30,590 nt of DNA from Jaenimonas drosophilae (Eukaryota; Euglenozoa; Kinetoplastea; Trypanosomatida; Trypanosomatidae), in NCBI GenBank assembly GCA_030849065.1, contig JASAON010001450.1, forward strand, positions 1-30,590. Direction: 5' to 3'. Made by a program: the position numbers and the translations under genes. Under the pieces are notes generated by a model. The model was not told where the DNA came from and ran no database searches. It saw only the letters and a list, made by a program, of their open reading frames with translations. This document shows, piece after piece, positions 9,603-18,655 of this stretch (positions are counted from its first letter, which is position 1; every line of letters begins with the position of its first letter).

Positions 9603-10199
9603 TCAATCGCGTGGACGCTTACGGCTTGCAGCATCTGCGCACTCCTCACCAACAAGGGATCTTTGGTGAAAAGTGTCGATTGATGCCATCAGACGGCGGG
9701 TCTTTGCGATGGACTGTACGAGGTCGTGCTTCGTCGATTCGGCTGTCTTGGCTGCTATTGTCAGACGCTGTTGGTGTGCCCTTAACTCTTCCTTGTGCGT
9801 TTCGATCTCCGACGGGGATGCCTCCTCTGATTGAGTCGGCACCGGTGCATGTTGCGCATCATAGAGCTCCTTCGATGCGGCAGATGCTGCGACGAAAGCG
9901 GGCAAGATGACCTCGTACAGGAGGTGTTCACCTCCCAAGGGAAGGAGCGGAGCATCAACAATTGAGCGCAACAGAAGAGCATTGATTGCTGGTCGAGAGG
10001 TACTACCGGCAGACTCAGTCTGACTTGGGTCGTTGGAAGAGCTCGCCGCAATCACCAATCTCTGCTCCTTGGTCACTGTCAGTGAGTTGGAGCTCACTTC
10101 CACGGAACTGGGAGTCTCTGAGATGAGAGATGGGCATTGAGCTATTTTCTTCAGCACGAAGCGTTCAAACGACTGGGCGCTGAGAGTACCAGACGTCAT
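9603..10199 (-). CDS. Unrecognised 198-residue protein with C-terminal helical region and basic tail
   Basis: I do not recognise this protein. The first in-frame ATG is at 10199; the frame runs 15 more codons upstream (to an in-frame TAG at 10244) without another ATG. A splice acceptor at 10242-10243 gives a 5' UTR of about 42 nt, which fits this start. The first half is mixed and Ser/Thr-rich. Residues near 90-120 (LLPLGGEHLLYEVILPAFVA) look ordered and helical. The last third (about 130-185) is charged and helical, likely coiled coil. The protein ends in SRKRPRD, a nuclear-localisation-like basic cluster. Ordinary codon use and a clean frame between two conserved genes support a real gene. 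No function is assigned. Confidence 0.6.
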   Translation of the reverse strand: MTSGTLSAQSFERFVLKKIAQCPSLISETPSSVEVSSNSLTVTKEQRLVIAASSSNDPSQTESAGSTSRPAINALLLRSIVDAPLLPLGGEHLLYEVILPAFVAASAASKELYDAQHAPVPTQSEEASPSEIETHKEELRAHQQRLTIAAKTAESTKHDLVQSIAKTRRLMASIDTFHQRSLVGEECADAASRKRPRD

Positions 10200-10771
10200 C
10201 AAGCCAAGTCGCGTCACAGCTACAGATACTTCTAGTTGTTCCTAAACAATGAGTGAAAGAGAAGGAGGAAGGTCATCAAGACTCAACTTCATCTGGTACT
10301 CCAATATCAGAAAACGGTGGCGCACCTTCACAACGCTGTTCGTGAGCACCTGCAAACTGGGCATACACTTCCACTCAGTGAGCACACGGTAAAGGGGGAG
10401 TAGATTGGCGCGAAAACAGCACCACGGTGATGCTTTCGGCTGCCTTGTTCGTCTTCACCAATAGTAGCGTCGGCGAGCGCGTCGTACGACGGTACGTCCG
10501 GCACCGACCACCAGGGTGTCAAGACGTTCATTCGTGTGTTACCCAGATATCATCAACCACACAGGGCGGTAGAATGCGGGTGAAATTCCGAGCTTAAATC
10601 CCGCAGAAAACTGAGCGGTGCGGAGAGGAAAAGGAAGTGGGTAAGTGGAGAGAAGACTGTCGTGGGTTTGATGGAGGAGGAGAATTGAGTGAGATGCGGG
10701 GAGAGTGGGCGCGGAGCCTCATCGTGCCTGAATCCTTGGGTTGTTCGGCTTGTTTCCGTCCTGATCTCGCG
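10200..10771. other. Intergenic region (572 bp)
   Basis: This spacer lies between the RING/EF-hand gene stop and the ATG of the 198-residue protein. Apart from the splice acceptor at its left end I see only mixed sequence, with a purine-rich stretch at about 10615-10700 on the plus strand. No RNA gene or convincing ORF is visible. Confidence 0.5.
10242..10272 (-). promoter_or_regulatory. Candidate trans-splice acceptor of the 198-residue protein gene
   Basis: In transcript sense CCTTCCTCCTTCTCTTTCAC (about 10252-10272) is followed by TCATTGTTTAG, the first AG being at 10242-10243. It decides the start, because the long frame can only begin at the ATG at 10199 downstream of it. Confidence 0.5.
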
Positions 10772-12856
10772 TCACATGACGACGCAGGCTGGTTCCTTTT
10801 TTGTCCGATGTTTGCCCGTCCGTTGGGAGCCGCTTGGACTCTTTGCGCTACTTCCGAGGTGCTGAACGGAGATACCCCCAGGAACACTTGATGAGAGGTC
10901 CTTTGGCCGGCCAATCGTTGGAGATGAATTGTCGTGCGTAACGTCAACGGTAACAGAAGAGAGCTCATCCTCATGGGTAGTGCCGTTGTCGTGGCCATCG
11001 GTCGCTGGCCCCGGTGAATGGGGTTGGCGCCGCTTTCGCCGCTTCTTGTGTCTAGGCTCAGAGGAAGCGCGCTCCAGCACATCTGCAGGGCCACTGTGAC
11101 GTCGAGCCTGTTGGTTGCTTATGGCCTCTTCGCTCTGATAGGTAGAAAGAGGGTCCGGAGTGCTGTTCGCGAGTCTCTCTGTTTTGTCACGAGCTGAAGA
11201 AACAGTCAAATACTGCTCACGGGGAGGCGGGCGTGGGGGCTGAGGGGGGCCACGTCCAGAAGTCGGCTGTGGCGGGGAAGGGACGGCAGCTTCACTCACT
11301 CGATCTGAGCTCGGGTGTTCGGGAAAACTCTCCTGGCGGCACACTGTGAGTGGGCTGGAGTACTCTGCCTTAGTTGCCTTCTTTTCAACATCCAGCTGAT
11401 GCAGCAAGAATAGATAGTTCAGAAGGGATACATAGCCGGTCTTCTCTCGATCGCAGCGCTCAAACAGTCGCAGCGCACTGGCCTCACTGTTGGCCAACTT
11501 CCCTCGTCGGCAGAGGGTCTTGAACTGATCAAAGTTGATCATGCAACGATTGTCCGAATCCGCTTCTCGAAACTGAATGATACCGGCATTGTACTGATAG
11601 CGTGTCAGGCCCAAGAGATCATCTTTGCTGGGAACGTTGTGCTGCAACCAGAAGCAGTAGTCATCGAAGCTGATGCTTCTGTTGCCCCGTCTGTCGATTG
11701 CCCTAAAAAGTGAGGCGGAGTCCTCTTCCCGTCGAGTGTAGTTCAAGAACACTGCCAGGTAGTGGAACTCAATAAACGTTAAGCTGGATTGGGTGAGATC
11801 TGAGGTGCCACCGGAGCAAAACATGAAGAAGATGCCCATCGCCTGCTCATACTCCATCTGTGATAGATTATACGTACGCCACGGTTTGGGGGTATCATCG
11901 ACGCCAGAGTCGTCTGCACGGCCATAGCGCCGAACGGAGGAAGTGTTATCACCACGGTTACTGTGGTCATCAGTGCCATACTCACGCAGAGAAGCAGACA
12001 ATGTCCATGCATCGCTGGCAATTTGAGGAAGATGCACGTTTCTAGTGGAGTTCAGGGAAGACGCAATCGCACTTGCATTCACACCACTAACTTGCCGCAT
12101 TCGGCTGTCCATGGCGTCCATCTCCCCTTCGACGTCATCCTCGCTTAGAGGGCCAAAGTGCTTCTGTAGCTCCTCATCCGTTAGCTCCGCCGATGGTCGC
12201 GGAAGGCGAAGTTGGCTAGAGGCGGTGACGGTGCTATCCGTCGAGCTGCACACCTTCTTGGCGTCGTCATCCCCGCAGAGGTCACCTCCGTCTGCCGAAA
12301 CGAAGCTACGAAGTACCCCTTTCCGTAGTGAGGTCATGGCCTCTGGTAGCGGGGAACTATGTCCGGATGCACTAGCGGTGATGGGCGATGTTGCACCGGT
12401 ATCAGCAACCCCAACTCCTTTATTTGTGACATCAACTTCGTTCGCGCCAGCACGATGGTGGCTGTGCCACTGCTCAATACTTCCACGCCAAGAGCAGTCA
12501 ACGCACTTCACCTGCACTCGCTCGCATGCCTGCACCAAGACACGGTGCGGCCGCTTGCTAGAGCTGGAGACAGTGTGGCATTCGGGGCACGTAAGAGGGG
12601 GTGACGAGGACGATGCGATCGGCTGCTCGTCAGGTGCTGGACTAGAATCCTCGTCGGGGGGTCTTACCGACGACGAGGTGGGTGAGGGAACCTGGCAGCC
12701 ATCAAGGCAGCTTCGGCAAAAAATATGATGGCAGACGCAGAGCTCTACGGGTTCGCTCCATAAACGATGGCAAATGGCGCAGCGAAGCTCCGAAAGTGTG
12801 TCCACGTCCTCATCGCTGCAGATCTCATACTGGCTGTGTGGGGAACCTTCAGCCAT
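10772..12856 (-). CDS. RING-finger protein with degenerate EF-hands and C-terminal CaaX box (putative membrane-anchored E3 ligase)
   Basis: The 694-residue protein begins with a C3HC4-type RING: C26-x2-C29, C40/C42, H43/44, C47-x2-C50, then a low-complexity loop of about 39 residues before C90-x2-C93. A second zinc motif follows, C118-x2-C121 with HSHH at 131-134, like a TRAF/SIAH-type finger. Three EF-hand-like loops lie near residues 388, 430 and 468 (DRRGNRSISFDD, DSDNRCMINFDQ, DREKTGYVSLLN). Each lacks consensus ligands, so calcium binding is doubtful. The last third is Ser/Pro-rich and disordered, with a basic patch (KKRRKRR near 611-617). The protein ends KKEPACVVM: the final CVVM is a CaaX prenylation box with basic residues upstream. 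RING proteins usually act as E3 ubiquitin ligases; that role is family inference. The exact architecture is unfamiliar to me. Confidence 0.82.
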   Translation of the reverse strand: MAEGSPHSQYEICSDEDVDTLSELRCAICHRLWSEPVELCVCHHIFCRSCLDGCQVPSPTSSSVRPPDEDSSPAPDEQPIASSSSPPLTCPECHTVSSSSKRPHRVLVQACERVQVKCVDCSWRGSIEQWHSHHRAGANEVDVTNKGVGVADTGATSPITASASGHSSPLPEAMTSLRKGVLRSFVSADGGDLCGDDDAKKVCSSTDSTVTASSQLRLPRPSAELTDEELQKHFGPLSEDDVEGEMDAMDSRMRQVSGVNASAIASSLNSTRNVHLPQIASDAWTLSASLREYGTDDHSNRGDNTSSVRRYGRADDSGVDDTPKPWRTYNLSQMEYEQAMGIFFMFCSGGTSDLTQSSLTFIEFHYLAVFLNYTRREEDSASLFRAIDRRGNRSISFDDYCFWLQHNVPSKDDLLGLTRYQYNAGIIQFREADSDNRCMINFDQFKTLCRRGKLANSEASALRLFERCDREKTGYVSLLNYLFLLHQLDVEKKATKAEYSSPLTVCRQESFPEHPSSDRVSEAAVPSPPQPTSGRGPPQPPRPPPREQYLTVSSARDKTERLANSTPDPLSTYQSEEAISNQQARRHSGPADVLERASSEPRHKKRRKRRQPHSPGPATDGHDNGTTHEDELSSVTVDVTHDNSSPTIGRPKDLSSSVPGGISVQHLGSSAKSPSGSQRTGKHRTKKEPACVVM

Positions 12857-13549
12857 TTAAGTGCGAATTCCTTGAGGGAGGGTAGGTTCCTCTATCGATG
12901 CTTCCTTCTCTAGAAATGCGTTCACGTGAGAAGGTCCTCTACTGGCCTCGCAATCATCCAAGAAACAACCAATAGCAAAAATAAACTACCAGAAGTGATG
13001 GCTACTTGGATACGCTTGTACTGTGAGCAGCGTGTACTAGGTTTGTGTGTGTGTTTGAGAAAGAACTCGACGGAGCTCTCCGAGCAACAAAAATTAGAAG
13101 CTCCACTTGGCTTCCCTAACCTCTTCAAGTGCACTTTGCCGTAGCTGATCCACAGCAAATGGCCCCCAAAACAGGAGAGGACGGGAGTCTTTAAACGACC
13201 AACGCTATGGTCCTAGGTGCGGTGGAATGGAAGAGAGCACTTCCAATCTCTTCACTGGTAAAGGCACAAGATCAGAGAAGAAGATGAAGAAATAAGGGTG
13301 CAGATTCTAGTTGCTGCATAGCTCCACAGAGACAACTAGTCAACTCAGGAGGCATGAGGAGACTCTCAACTTGCTGCTCTACGAGGAACAAAGCCACGAA
13401 TCTCCAAATAATCTGATATCATTCGCCGTTGCCACAGTCCCAGTAAGTAACGCAGTTGCTGTTTCTGAGGGCACAGAGAAGTCACCCGAGAGCACGCCAA
13501 GAGGCGAAAAGCTTGACGTGACTCTGGTGTGTTCTGTGGTGGCCTGTCT
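12857..13549. other. Intergenic region (693 bp) with a short GT repeat
   Basis: This spacer separates the IFT139 stop from the RING/EF-hand ATG. It includes a short GT microsatellite at about 13044-13054 and a pyrimidine-rich tract in transcript sense at about 13273-13292. The splice acceptor of the RING gene is not obvious; a weak CCTACCCTCCCTCAAG candidate lies about 13-28 nt upstream of its ATG. No gene is supported. Confidence 0.5.
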
Positions 13550-16500
13550 CTAAGGGCGAAGCATGGAGTAGGCAATATCCATGATATCTTCCGTAATCCG
13601 TGGGTAACTAGGATGCGCAGCGAGTACCTTCTTACACACATCAATGGCCTTCACTAGCTCATTCCCCTTGAGATAGTTGAAGGCTAGCTTGTAACCCACC
13701 GCAGGATCCGCACCCTTCACCTGCTTCCAAGCCTTTTGATAGCACGACGATGCTTCTTGGTGTTCATGCTTCTTCTCGTACAGCATTCCGAGGGCATCCC
13801 AGGCGGTACTGCAGCTCTTGTCATCCTCAATGACAGACTTCAGCGTTTCCTGAGCTGTTTCCAAATGGCCGGCCCGAATATCGAGGTGCGCGTCGAGGAG
13901 ACGTGCTCGCTGCAAATCATCCAACAGCGATCGGTCCGCTTTGCACTGTGCCACGCCGCTGAAGAGCCGGCGCAACGCGTTCCTGGCAGCGGTTTCCTGG
14001 CCCGCCAAGACGAGACTAATCGACAGGCCGAGGAAGGAAGGGATGTGGACCTTGTCGCACTCCATGGCAGCCGCAAGTGTTGCACTTCCAGCTGCTGCTC
14101 CGCCCATTCGCGACGCATCTTGAAGAAGGAGGTCATCTTCATCGGCTTCATCTTCCGAATCCAGCTTTCCCTTCAGCTTATTAGGGCTGAGGAGGTGCGA
14201 CTGTGCCTCGGCATCTTCGGCGATGTTGTCTTCACCACTTTCTTCCCCTTCGACGATCTGCGGAGCATTTCCCTTCGGTGGAGTGGCTCCCTTCCCCGGG
14301 GCTGTCTTTTGGCGCGGCGTCGTATTCGCTGCACCAGGTTGGTGACGCTGAATTGACTCAAGAAAGATGTGCATGGCACGTTCCACAGACTGAGGGCGTT
14401 TTGTGGCAAGCAGACAGAAGGCCTGCATGCGCGTCCTATTCCCATTCCGCGGAAGGTGTGAGAGAAGTGCCTCGGCACACTTGATATTGTCGTTCTTTTC
14501 ATCGACGGACCAGTTGTCCATCCACAGATCCTCCGTTGACGGAACAAGGTAGATGCCAATCATTTGGGTGATGGCCTTCTCGCACCACGGATTTCCTGAG
14601 GGGATTCGCGCCAAGTTAAAGTGGCGCAGCGCATCTGGGTTGGCGTTGAAGTAGTGGTAATACAGCCCTCGAGCGTAGCTGAGACCAGGGTCCGGACGCT
14701 GGCCGGGAGGCACCTCCGCGGCAGCTTTCTCTAGCAGTTCCTCAACGCTTTCAAGGTGACCAGCACGGCGAAGGAGTTCAATGTACTGCACAAGTGCGAC
14801 GTAGTTGTCCGCCTTCTTCTCGAGAAGCGCCTTGAAGAGTGCGGCGGCTTCGTCGAGTTGCTCGCGGCGGAGCATGAGCGAGGCCATGAGGACCGTAGCC
14901 TCCTCGCACTTGTCGTTCATGCGGAGCAATGACTGGCACTGCTGCTCACAGGCTTCGAAGTTGTCACTGCGTTCGTACAAGTGGGCAAGCTCCAGCATTG
15001 CCTCCTCCATTGCCTCATCGAACTTGAGTGCCTCCAGAAAGTGTTCCTTCGCAGCGGAGAGAGGGCCATCAGTGCCCTCCGCCCCATCCGCCACCAGTTG
15101 TTGCCACTCCGTTGTGTAGAAACGGCCCAGCTCCGTTGCAATGGTTGCCATCACAGTCTTCTGCTGCAGCATGGTTTCACGGCTCTCACTGCGAAGCTTG
15201 CTCTGAAGAACCAGTAGCTGGCACTCACGTGCTTGGCGAAGAGCATCGCCAGCCTCTTTGCGCTTGCCGCTTCCATTGAGGATCTTGTACAAAATCAACA
15301 TGCAGTTGACGCGATTGACACTTGCCATGACGTCATCCTGTGCGTCCGGCTCGGCCTTGAACTCTGGGGAATCACGCAACGTTTGAACCGCATCAGCAGG
15401 GGAGCCAAGATGCCATTGAAGCATTGCCAAATCTGCACGTACATTAAAGAGATTCGCATCGGTGCCTAGGGCATCACTGTAGTACTCAAGGGCACCCTTG
15501 TAGTTGTGGATGGATACCATGGACCGCCCAATTCGCACGGCCAACTCACGGTTTCCTGGATCAAGGGACTTGGCCTGCTCATACGCAACAATGGCCTTTT
15601 CAGGCTCCTGGATGACCTCGTACGCCTCGCCCAGCTCCACGTAGCTTTGAACGGAGGGTTCCTCCTGCACCATCTCTTCAAAACACTGAGCATACTTGAT
15701 GGGATTCTGACGCTGAACCAGGTACAGCTTCGCCATTTGTGTACGGGCGGGAACAAAGAACTCATTCTTCTGAGGAACCTGCCTGAGGGTTTCAATGGCC
15801 TTGTCCACGTCGGTTCTGGCGAAGAGCATGGCATGGGCAATGGCAATACGCCCCGACTGTGGGTTGTTGCGGTAGCTGTTGGCAGCTTCCGTCAGAAGCT
15901 TGCGAGCTGAATCCACATCGTGAAGACGAACGTGCGCCTGAGCTAGCTGAAGATATAGAGTAACCTGCTCAGGGATGCTGAGAGGCTGAATAAGTGCCCC
16001 CTTGCTGGTAAGACGATCCCCGCTCTTGATAATGTCCATGGCGTGCTGCAGAGCATCCAATGAGGGCTGAGCCTCGTTCATCATGCCGTGCACAATTCCG
16101 AGAAGCAGGTTATAGTAAGGCTGATCCTTGATCTCAAAGTCTAGAGTGAGAGCTTGCTCAAGGGCATGACCAGCCAGCTTCACGTTCCCCACATATTGGC
16201 AGACCTGTGCGGAGAGGAGATACACCTCCGGAATCAGGTTTTCCTGTCGAAGGCACTGCTTCACAATACTCTGTGCCTGGTTAAGATCACCAGAAACAAA
16301 GTGGATGCGCGCCAGCATCAATTGGGCTTCCATACATCCGGGGACATGCCGGGTCAGCAACTCTAGATGCTTGCGGCAGCGGTCAGCAATGAGGTCGGGG
16401 CGACGGAAGGAGGGATCCGGCGGCTCATTGCGACAGTGCAGGAGATACTCGCGTGCGATTGCGAGCATCAGAGGCTGATTGAGCTTCACGTAGAGCTCCA

Positions 16501-17845
16501 TCCCGTTTCCAGGCTGGGCAGCGACATCCTGGCGAATGGCTTCGGCGGCCTGGTCTAGGCATACAATAGAGCGCTTGTCATCCTTGTTCAGCTGCCACAA
16601 GACCACGGCGTTGAGCCAACTCAGCTCCGCATTTCGCTCAGTTGTGGGCTGAAGCTCGTTGCAGAAGTCCAGCTGCTTGGATGCTTCCTCAAGCTTCCCG
16701 AGCTTCACCTGGCAGTGCACACAACCCAACAAGGGGGTCAAGGAGTCAGTCAGTGTAGAGGCCTCCTTCAGCTTTGTCAACGCACCCTTGTAGTCACCAC
16801 GAAAGAGCTGCTGGTAGCCAACCTCGCACATGTACTCTCCGTTTCGGCTAGCGAGCTGCAGGGCGGCTTCGGCAAACTTGGCGGTAAGACCGAGGAGCTG
16901 CAGATTTCCACCGCTGAGGCAAGCAAAAGCGCGGGCAAATTGGTAGCACAGGGCAGCATTGCGTGGCTCCTTCTCCGTTACGACGGTAAGCAGCGTGTTG
17001 AGATGAACCGCCGCAGCAGCAAAGCGGGAGTCCTTCACGAGAGCGTAAAGCACCTCTAGCGCAATGGCCTCAATGTTGGTCTTGTCCTTCGAGAGAATCC
17101 GCTGCGTTGTTTCCACTGCCTGCTCCCAATCCTCAGCGCGCATGAGCAAGCGTGCCTTCACCACCAACGCGGGAGTAAAGTTCGGGTTGGCGACAATCAA
17201 ACGGCTAAGCAGCTCTTGAGCGGGCAGGAACTGGTACTTGCGCTCCAGGTAGGCCACTCGCCCCATTGCAGCGTTGAGATCCAGACGACCGTCCAGCTCG
17301 TGTCGCTGGTCCAAAACGCGCTGAAAGAGAGAACCGCACTTCTCAATCAGAGCACTCCTGCCAGAGGAGAGATCAATCCATCCACGAAGGGTCGCTAAGT
17401 TGGTGTACTCATCGTCGTGGTCCGCGTGACTCTCCTGATACTTGATGAGCAGGTCCTTCGCCCCATTGATGTCGTTCACAGCCCAGCACATGGCTGCCGC
17501 TTGCACCCAGCCATCGATCTTTCCTTCGAACGCATCACCGCTCAGTTGAAGCTCCGTTCGGGTGAGACCTTCGTGGTCCTTGTTGCGCTTGTAGATAATC
17601 TGCATGCCCATCAAGGCGGGAATAGCGGTTTGGCGGTGCTGCTCAGATCCCTTGAACTCACGCATCGCTTCATTGACCAGACCCTGCTGCAGGTAGCAGA
17701 GACCACGCCAGACTCGAAATAGCCGGTCATCTGAGGTGTTGATCATCGAAGTGCAAACATCCTCTGCGTGCCGCCAGTAGCGCTCCCGAACGTAAAACAT
17801 CAGCAGAGCATAGTTGCTCCGCAGTGGCGAATCTTCCTGCTGCAT
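13550..17845 (-). CDS. IFT139: Intraflagellar transport protein 139 (TTC21 family), IFT-A subunit
   Basis: The 1431-residue protein is tetratricopeptide repeats almost throughout. The N-terminus (NYALLMFYVRERYWRHAEDV, then RVWRGLCYLQQGLVNEAMRE) resembles the start of TTC21A/B/IFT139, and the C-terminus ends in ITEDIMDIAYSMLRP, with the basic-aromatic repeat style typical of the family. IFT139 is a peripheral subunit of the IFT-A complex, which carries cargo from flagellar tip to base and helps membrane-protein entry. A disordered acidic/basic insert lies at about residues 1165-1235 (Pro/Lys/Thr, then Glu/Asp-rich) between TPR blocks. With it, the protein is somewhat longer than the roughly 1300 residues usual for the family. 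The ATG at 17845 is the first after a splice acceptor at 17997-17998. I see no catalytic motif. TPR content is certain; the IFT139 assignment is strong from full-length layout. Confidence 0.87.
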   Translation of the reverse strand: MQQEDSPLRSNYALLMFYVRERYWRHAEDVCTSMINTSDDRLFRVWRGLCYLQQGLVNEAMREFKGSEQHRQTAIPALMGMQIIYKRNKDHEGLTRTELQLSGDAFEGKIDGWVQAAAMCWAVNDINGAKDLLIKYQESHADHDDEYTNLATLRGWIDLSSGRSALIEKCGSLFQRVLDQRHELDGRLDLNAAMGRVAYLERKYQFLPAQELLSRLIVANPNFTPALVVKARLLMRAEDWEQAVETTQRILSKDKTNIEAIALEVLYALVKDSRFAAAAVHLNTLLTVVTEKEPRNAALCYQFARAFACLSGGNLQLLGLTAKFAEAALQLASRNGEYMCEVGYQQLFRGDYKGALTKLKEASTLTDSLTPLLGCVHCQVKLGKLEEASKQLDFCNELQPTTERNAELSWLNAVVLWQLNKDDKRSIVCLDQAAEAIRQDVAAQPGNGMELYVKLNQPLMLAIAREYLLHCRNEPPDPSFRRPDLIADRCRKHLELLTRHVPGCMEAQLMLARIHFVSGDLNQAQSIVKQCLRQENLIPEVYLLSAQVCQYVGNVKLAGHALEQALTLDFEIKDQPYYNLLLGIVHGMMNEAQPSLDALQHAMDIIKSGDRLTSKGALIQPLSIPEQVTLYLQLAQAHVRLHDVDSARKLLTEAANSYRNNPQSGRIAIAHAMLFARTDVDKAIETLRQVPQKNEFFVPARTQMAKLYLVQRQNPIKYAQCFEEMVQEEPSVQSYVELGEAYEVIQEPEKAIVAYEQAKSLDPGNRELAVRIGRSMVSIHNYKGALEYYSDALGTDANLFNVRADLAMLQWHLGSPADAVQTLRDSPEFKAEPDAQDDVMASVNRVNCMLILYKILNGSGKRKEAGDALRQARECQLLVLQSKLRSESRETMLQQKTVMATIATELGRFYTTEWQQLVADGAEGTDGPLSAAKEHFLEALKFDEAMEEAMLELAHLYERSDNFEACEQQCQSLLRMNDKCEEATVLMASLMLRREQLDEAAALFKALLEKKADNYVALVQYIELLRRAGHLESVEELLEKAAAEVPPGQRPDPGLSYARGLYYHYFNANPDALRHFNLARIPSGNPWCEKAITQMIGIYLVPSTEDLWMDNWSVDEKNDNIKCAEALLSHLPRNGNRTRMQAFCLLATKRPQSVERAMHIFLESIQRHQPGAANTTPRQKTAPGKGATPPKGNAPQIVEGEESGEDNIAEDAEAQSHLLSPNKLKGKLDSEDEADEDDLLLQDASRMGGAAAGSATLAAAMECDKVHIPSFLGLSISLVLAGQETAARNALRRLFSGVAQCKADRSLLDDLQRARLLDAHLDIRAGHLETAQETLKSVIEDDKSCSTAWDALGMLYEKKHEHQEASSCYQKAWKQVKGADPAVGYKLAFNYLKGNELVKAIDVCKKVLAAHPSYPRITEDIMDIAYSMLRP

Positions 17846-17996
17846 TGTGCTTTCCTAGAATTTTGGGGGGATGCAAGTGGAGTAGAGGCGAGACAGTTCG
17901 GATGTGTGTTGTGTGCCCCGCCACTGAAGCTCTCTATTGGTTTTCACGGTGTAAATAATCCGCAAAAACAAGAATGAGCGACTAAACTAGATGGAA

Positions 17997-18026
17997 CTAG
18001 CAAGAGAAAAAGAGAGTAGAGAGTAG
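17997..18026 (-). promoter_or_regulatory. Candidate trans-splice acceptor of the IFT139 gene
   Basis: In transcript sense CTTCTACTCTCTACTCTCTT followed by TTTCTCTTGCTAG gives a strong pyrimidine tract (18000-18026) with the first AG at 17997-17998. The implied 5' UTR is about 151 nt. Confidence 0.6.
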
Positions 18027-18127
18027 AAGGCCATAGAAGGAACCTCATCAGCTTGTGTCAACTTGGATAAGTTTGACCAAATGATTGATGATGGGTAATA
18101 CACAGAACTGAAGTTTGGGGATATCTC

Positions 18128-18189
18128 CGTCACTGCTATCGCAGGCTGCCGAACTAATAAATCGAGCAGACTGTTTACACAAGCACGTT
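18128..18189. repeat. 62-bp direct repeat, copy 1
   Basis: This copy begins CGTCACTGCTATCGCAGGCT and ends TTTACACAAGCACGTT. It matches copy 2 at 18224-18285 at 59 of 62 positions; the three differences sit in the AACTAATAAATCG segment. The start-to-start distance is 96 bp. Confidence 0.9.
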
Positions 18190-18223
18190 AGCCGGATGGC
18201 TGATTCACCATCGGTTAGATCTT

Positions 18224-18285
18224 CGTCACTGCTATCGCAGGCTGCCGAACTGATTTATCGAGCAGACTGTTTACACAAGCACGTT
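18224..18285. repeat. 62-bp direct repeat, copy 2
   Basis: This is the second copy of the element at 18128-18189, with AACTGATTTATCG in place of AACTAATAAATCG. Both copies lie in the untranslated part between the phosphatase stop and the IFT139 splice acceptor, most likely the phosphatase 3' UTR. The 34-bp spacer between copies is unrelated to the repeat. Confidence 0.9.
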
Positions 18286-18655
18286 TTACGCCTCAACGCG
18301 GTATCAAAGTGCATTAACAACGCACAACCCCTTCGTCGAAGAACTGAGAAAAAAGATTGAAGTGAATAGTGCTGAACGGCAACGCCACTCAGGTGAGTAG
18401 TAATGTATTAGTTCTAGCTCATCCTTGAACTTTTATATTGGTATCAAACTGCATCACAAGAAGTAAGAGAAGGAGCAACAGTAGCTATGGAGCAGTAATC
18501 ACCATTGATTGGATAGAGTACGCAGAGGATGGAGATGTTCGATTTTTGCACACACACACACAGAGAGAGCACAGACAAAAACCTCCAACAATGATAGAGG
18601 AGACTACACCGCAGTTCTGTGTATCCTGGCAAACTGGAGCCTCTGTAGCAGTTCC

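Larger units (their letters stand above)
17846..18655. other. Intergenic region (810 bp) containing a 62-bp direct repeat pair and a CA repeat
   Basis: In transcript order this is the 3' region of the phosphatase gene followed by the 5' region of IFT139. It contains the IFT139 splice acceptor, two 62-bp direct repeats (listed separately), and a (CA)n(GA)n microsatellite at about 18549-18569. Two shorter related strings (TATCAAAGTGCAT near 18303 and TATCAAACTGCAT near 18440) also recur. Confidence 0.6.

Noticed and set aside
10200..10217. Extension of the 198-residue protein to a GTG at 10217
   Set aside because: Nuclear genes of this type start at ATG; the first ATG of the frame is at 10199.
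12045..12728. 227-codon plus-strand open frame
   Set aside because: It lies wholly antisense to the RING/EF-hand gene, has no domain, and its openness follows from the codon bias of the minus-strand gene.
13736..14356. 206-codon plus-strand open frame within the IFT139 region
   Set aside because: It is antisense to a continuous TPR coding frame and shows no recognisable domain; a compositional shadow.
18128..18285. CRISPR-like array
   Set aside because: There are only two 62-bp copies with one 34-bp spacer, in an evident eukaryotic gene cluster.
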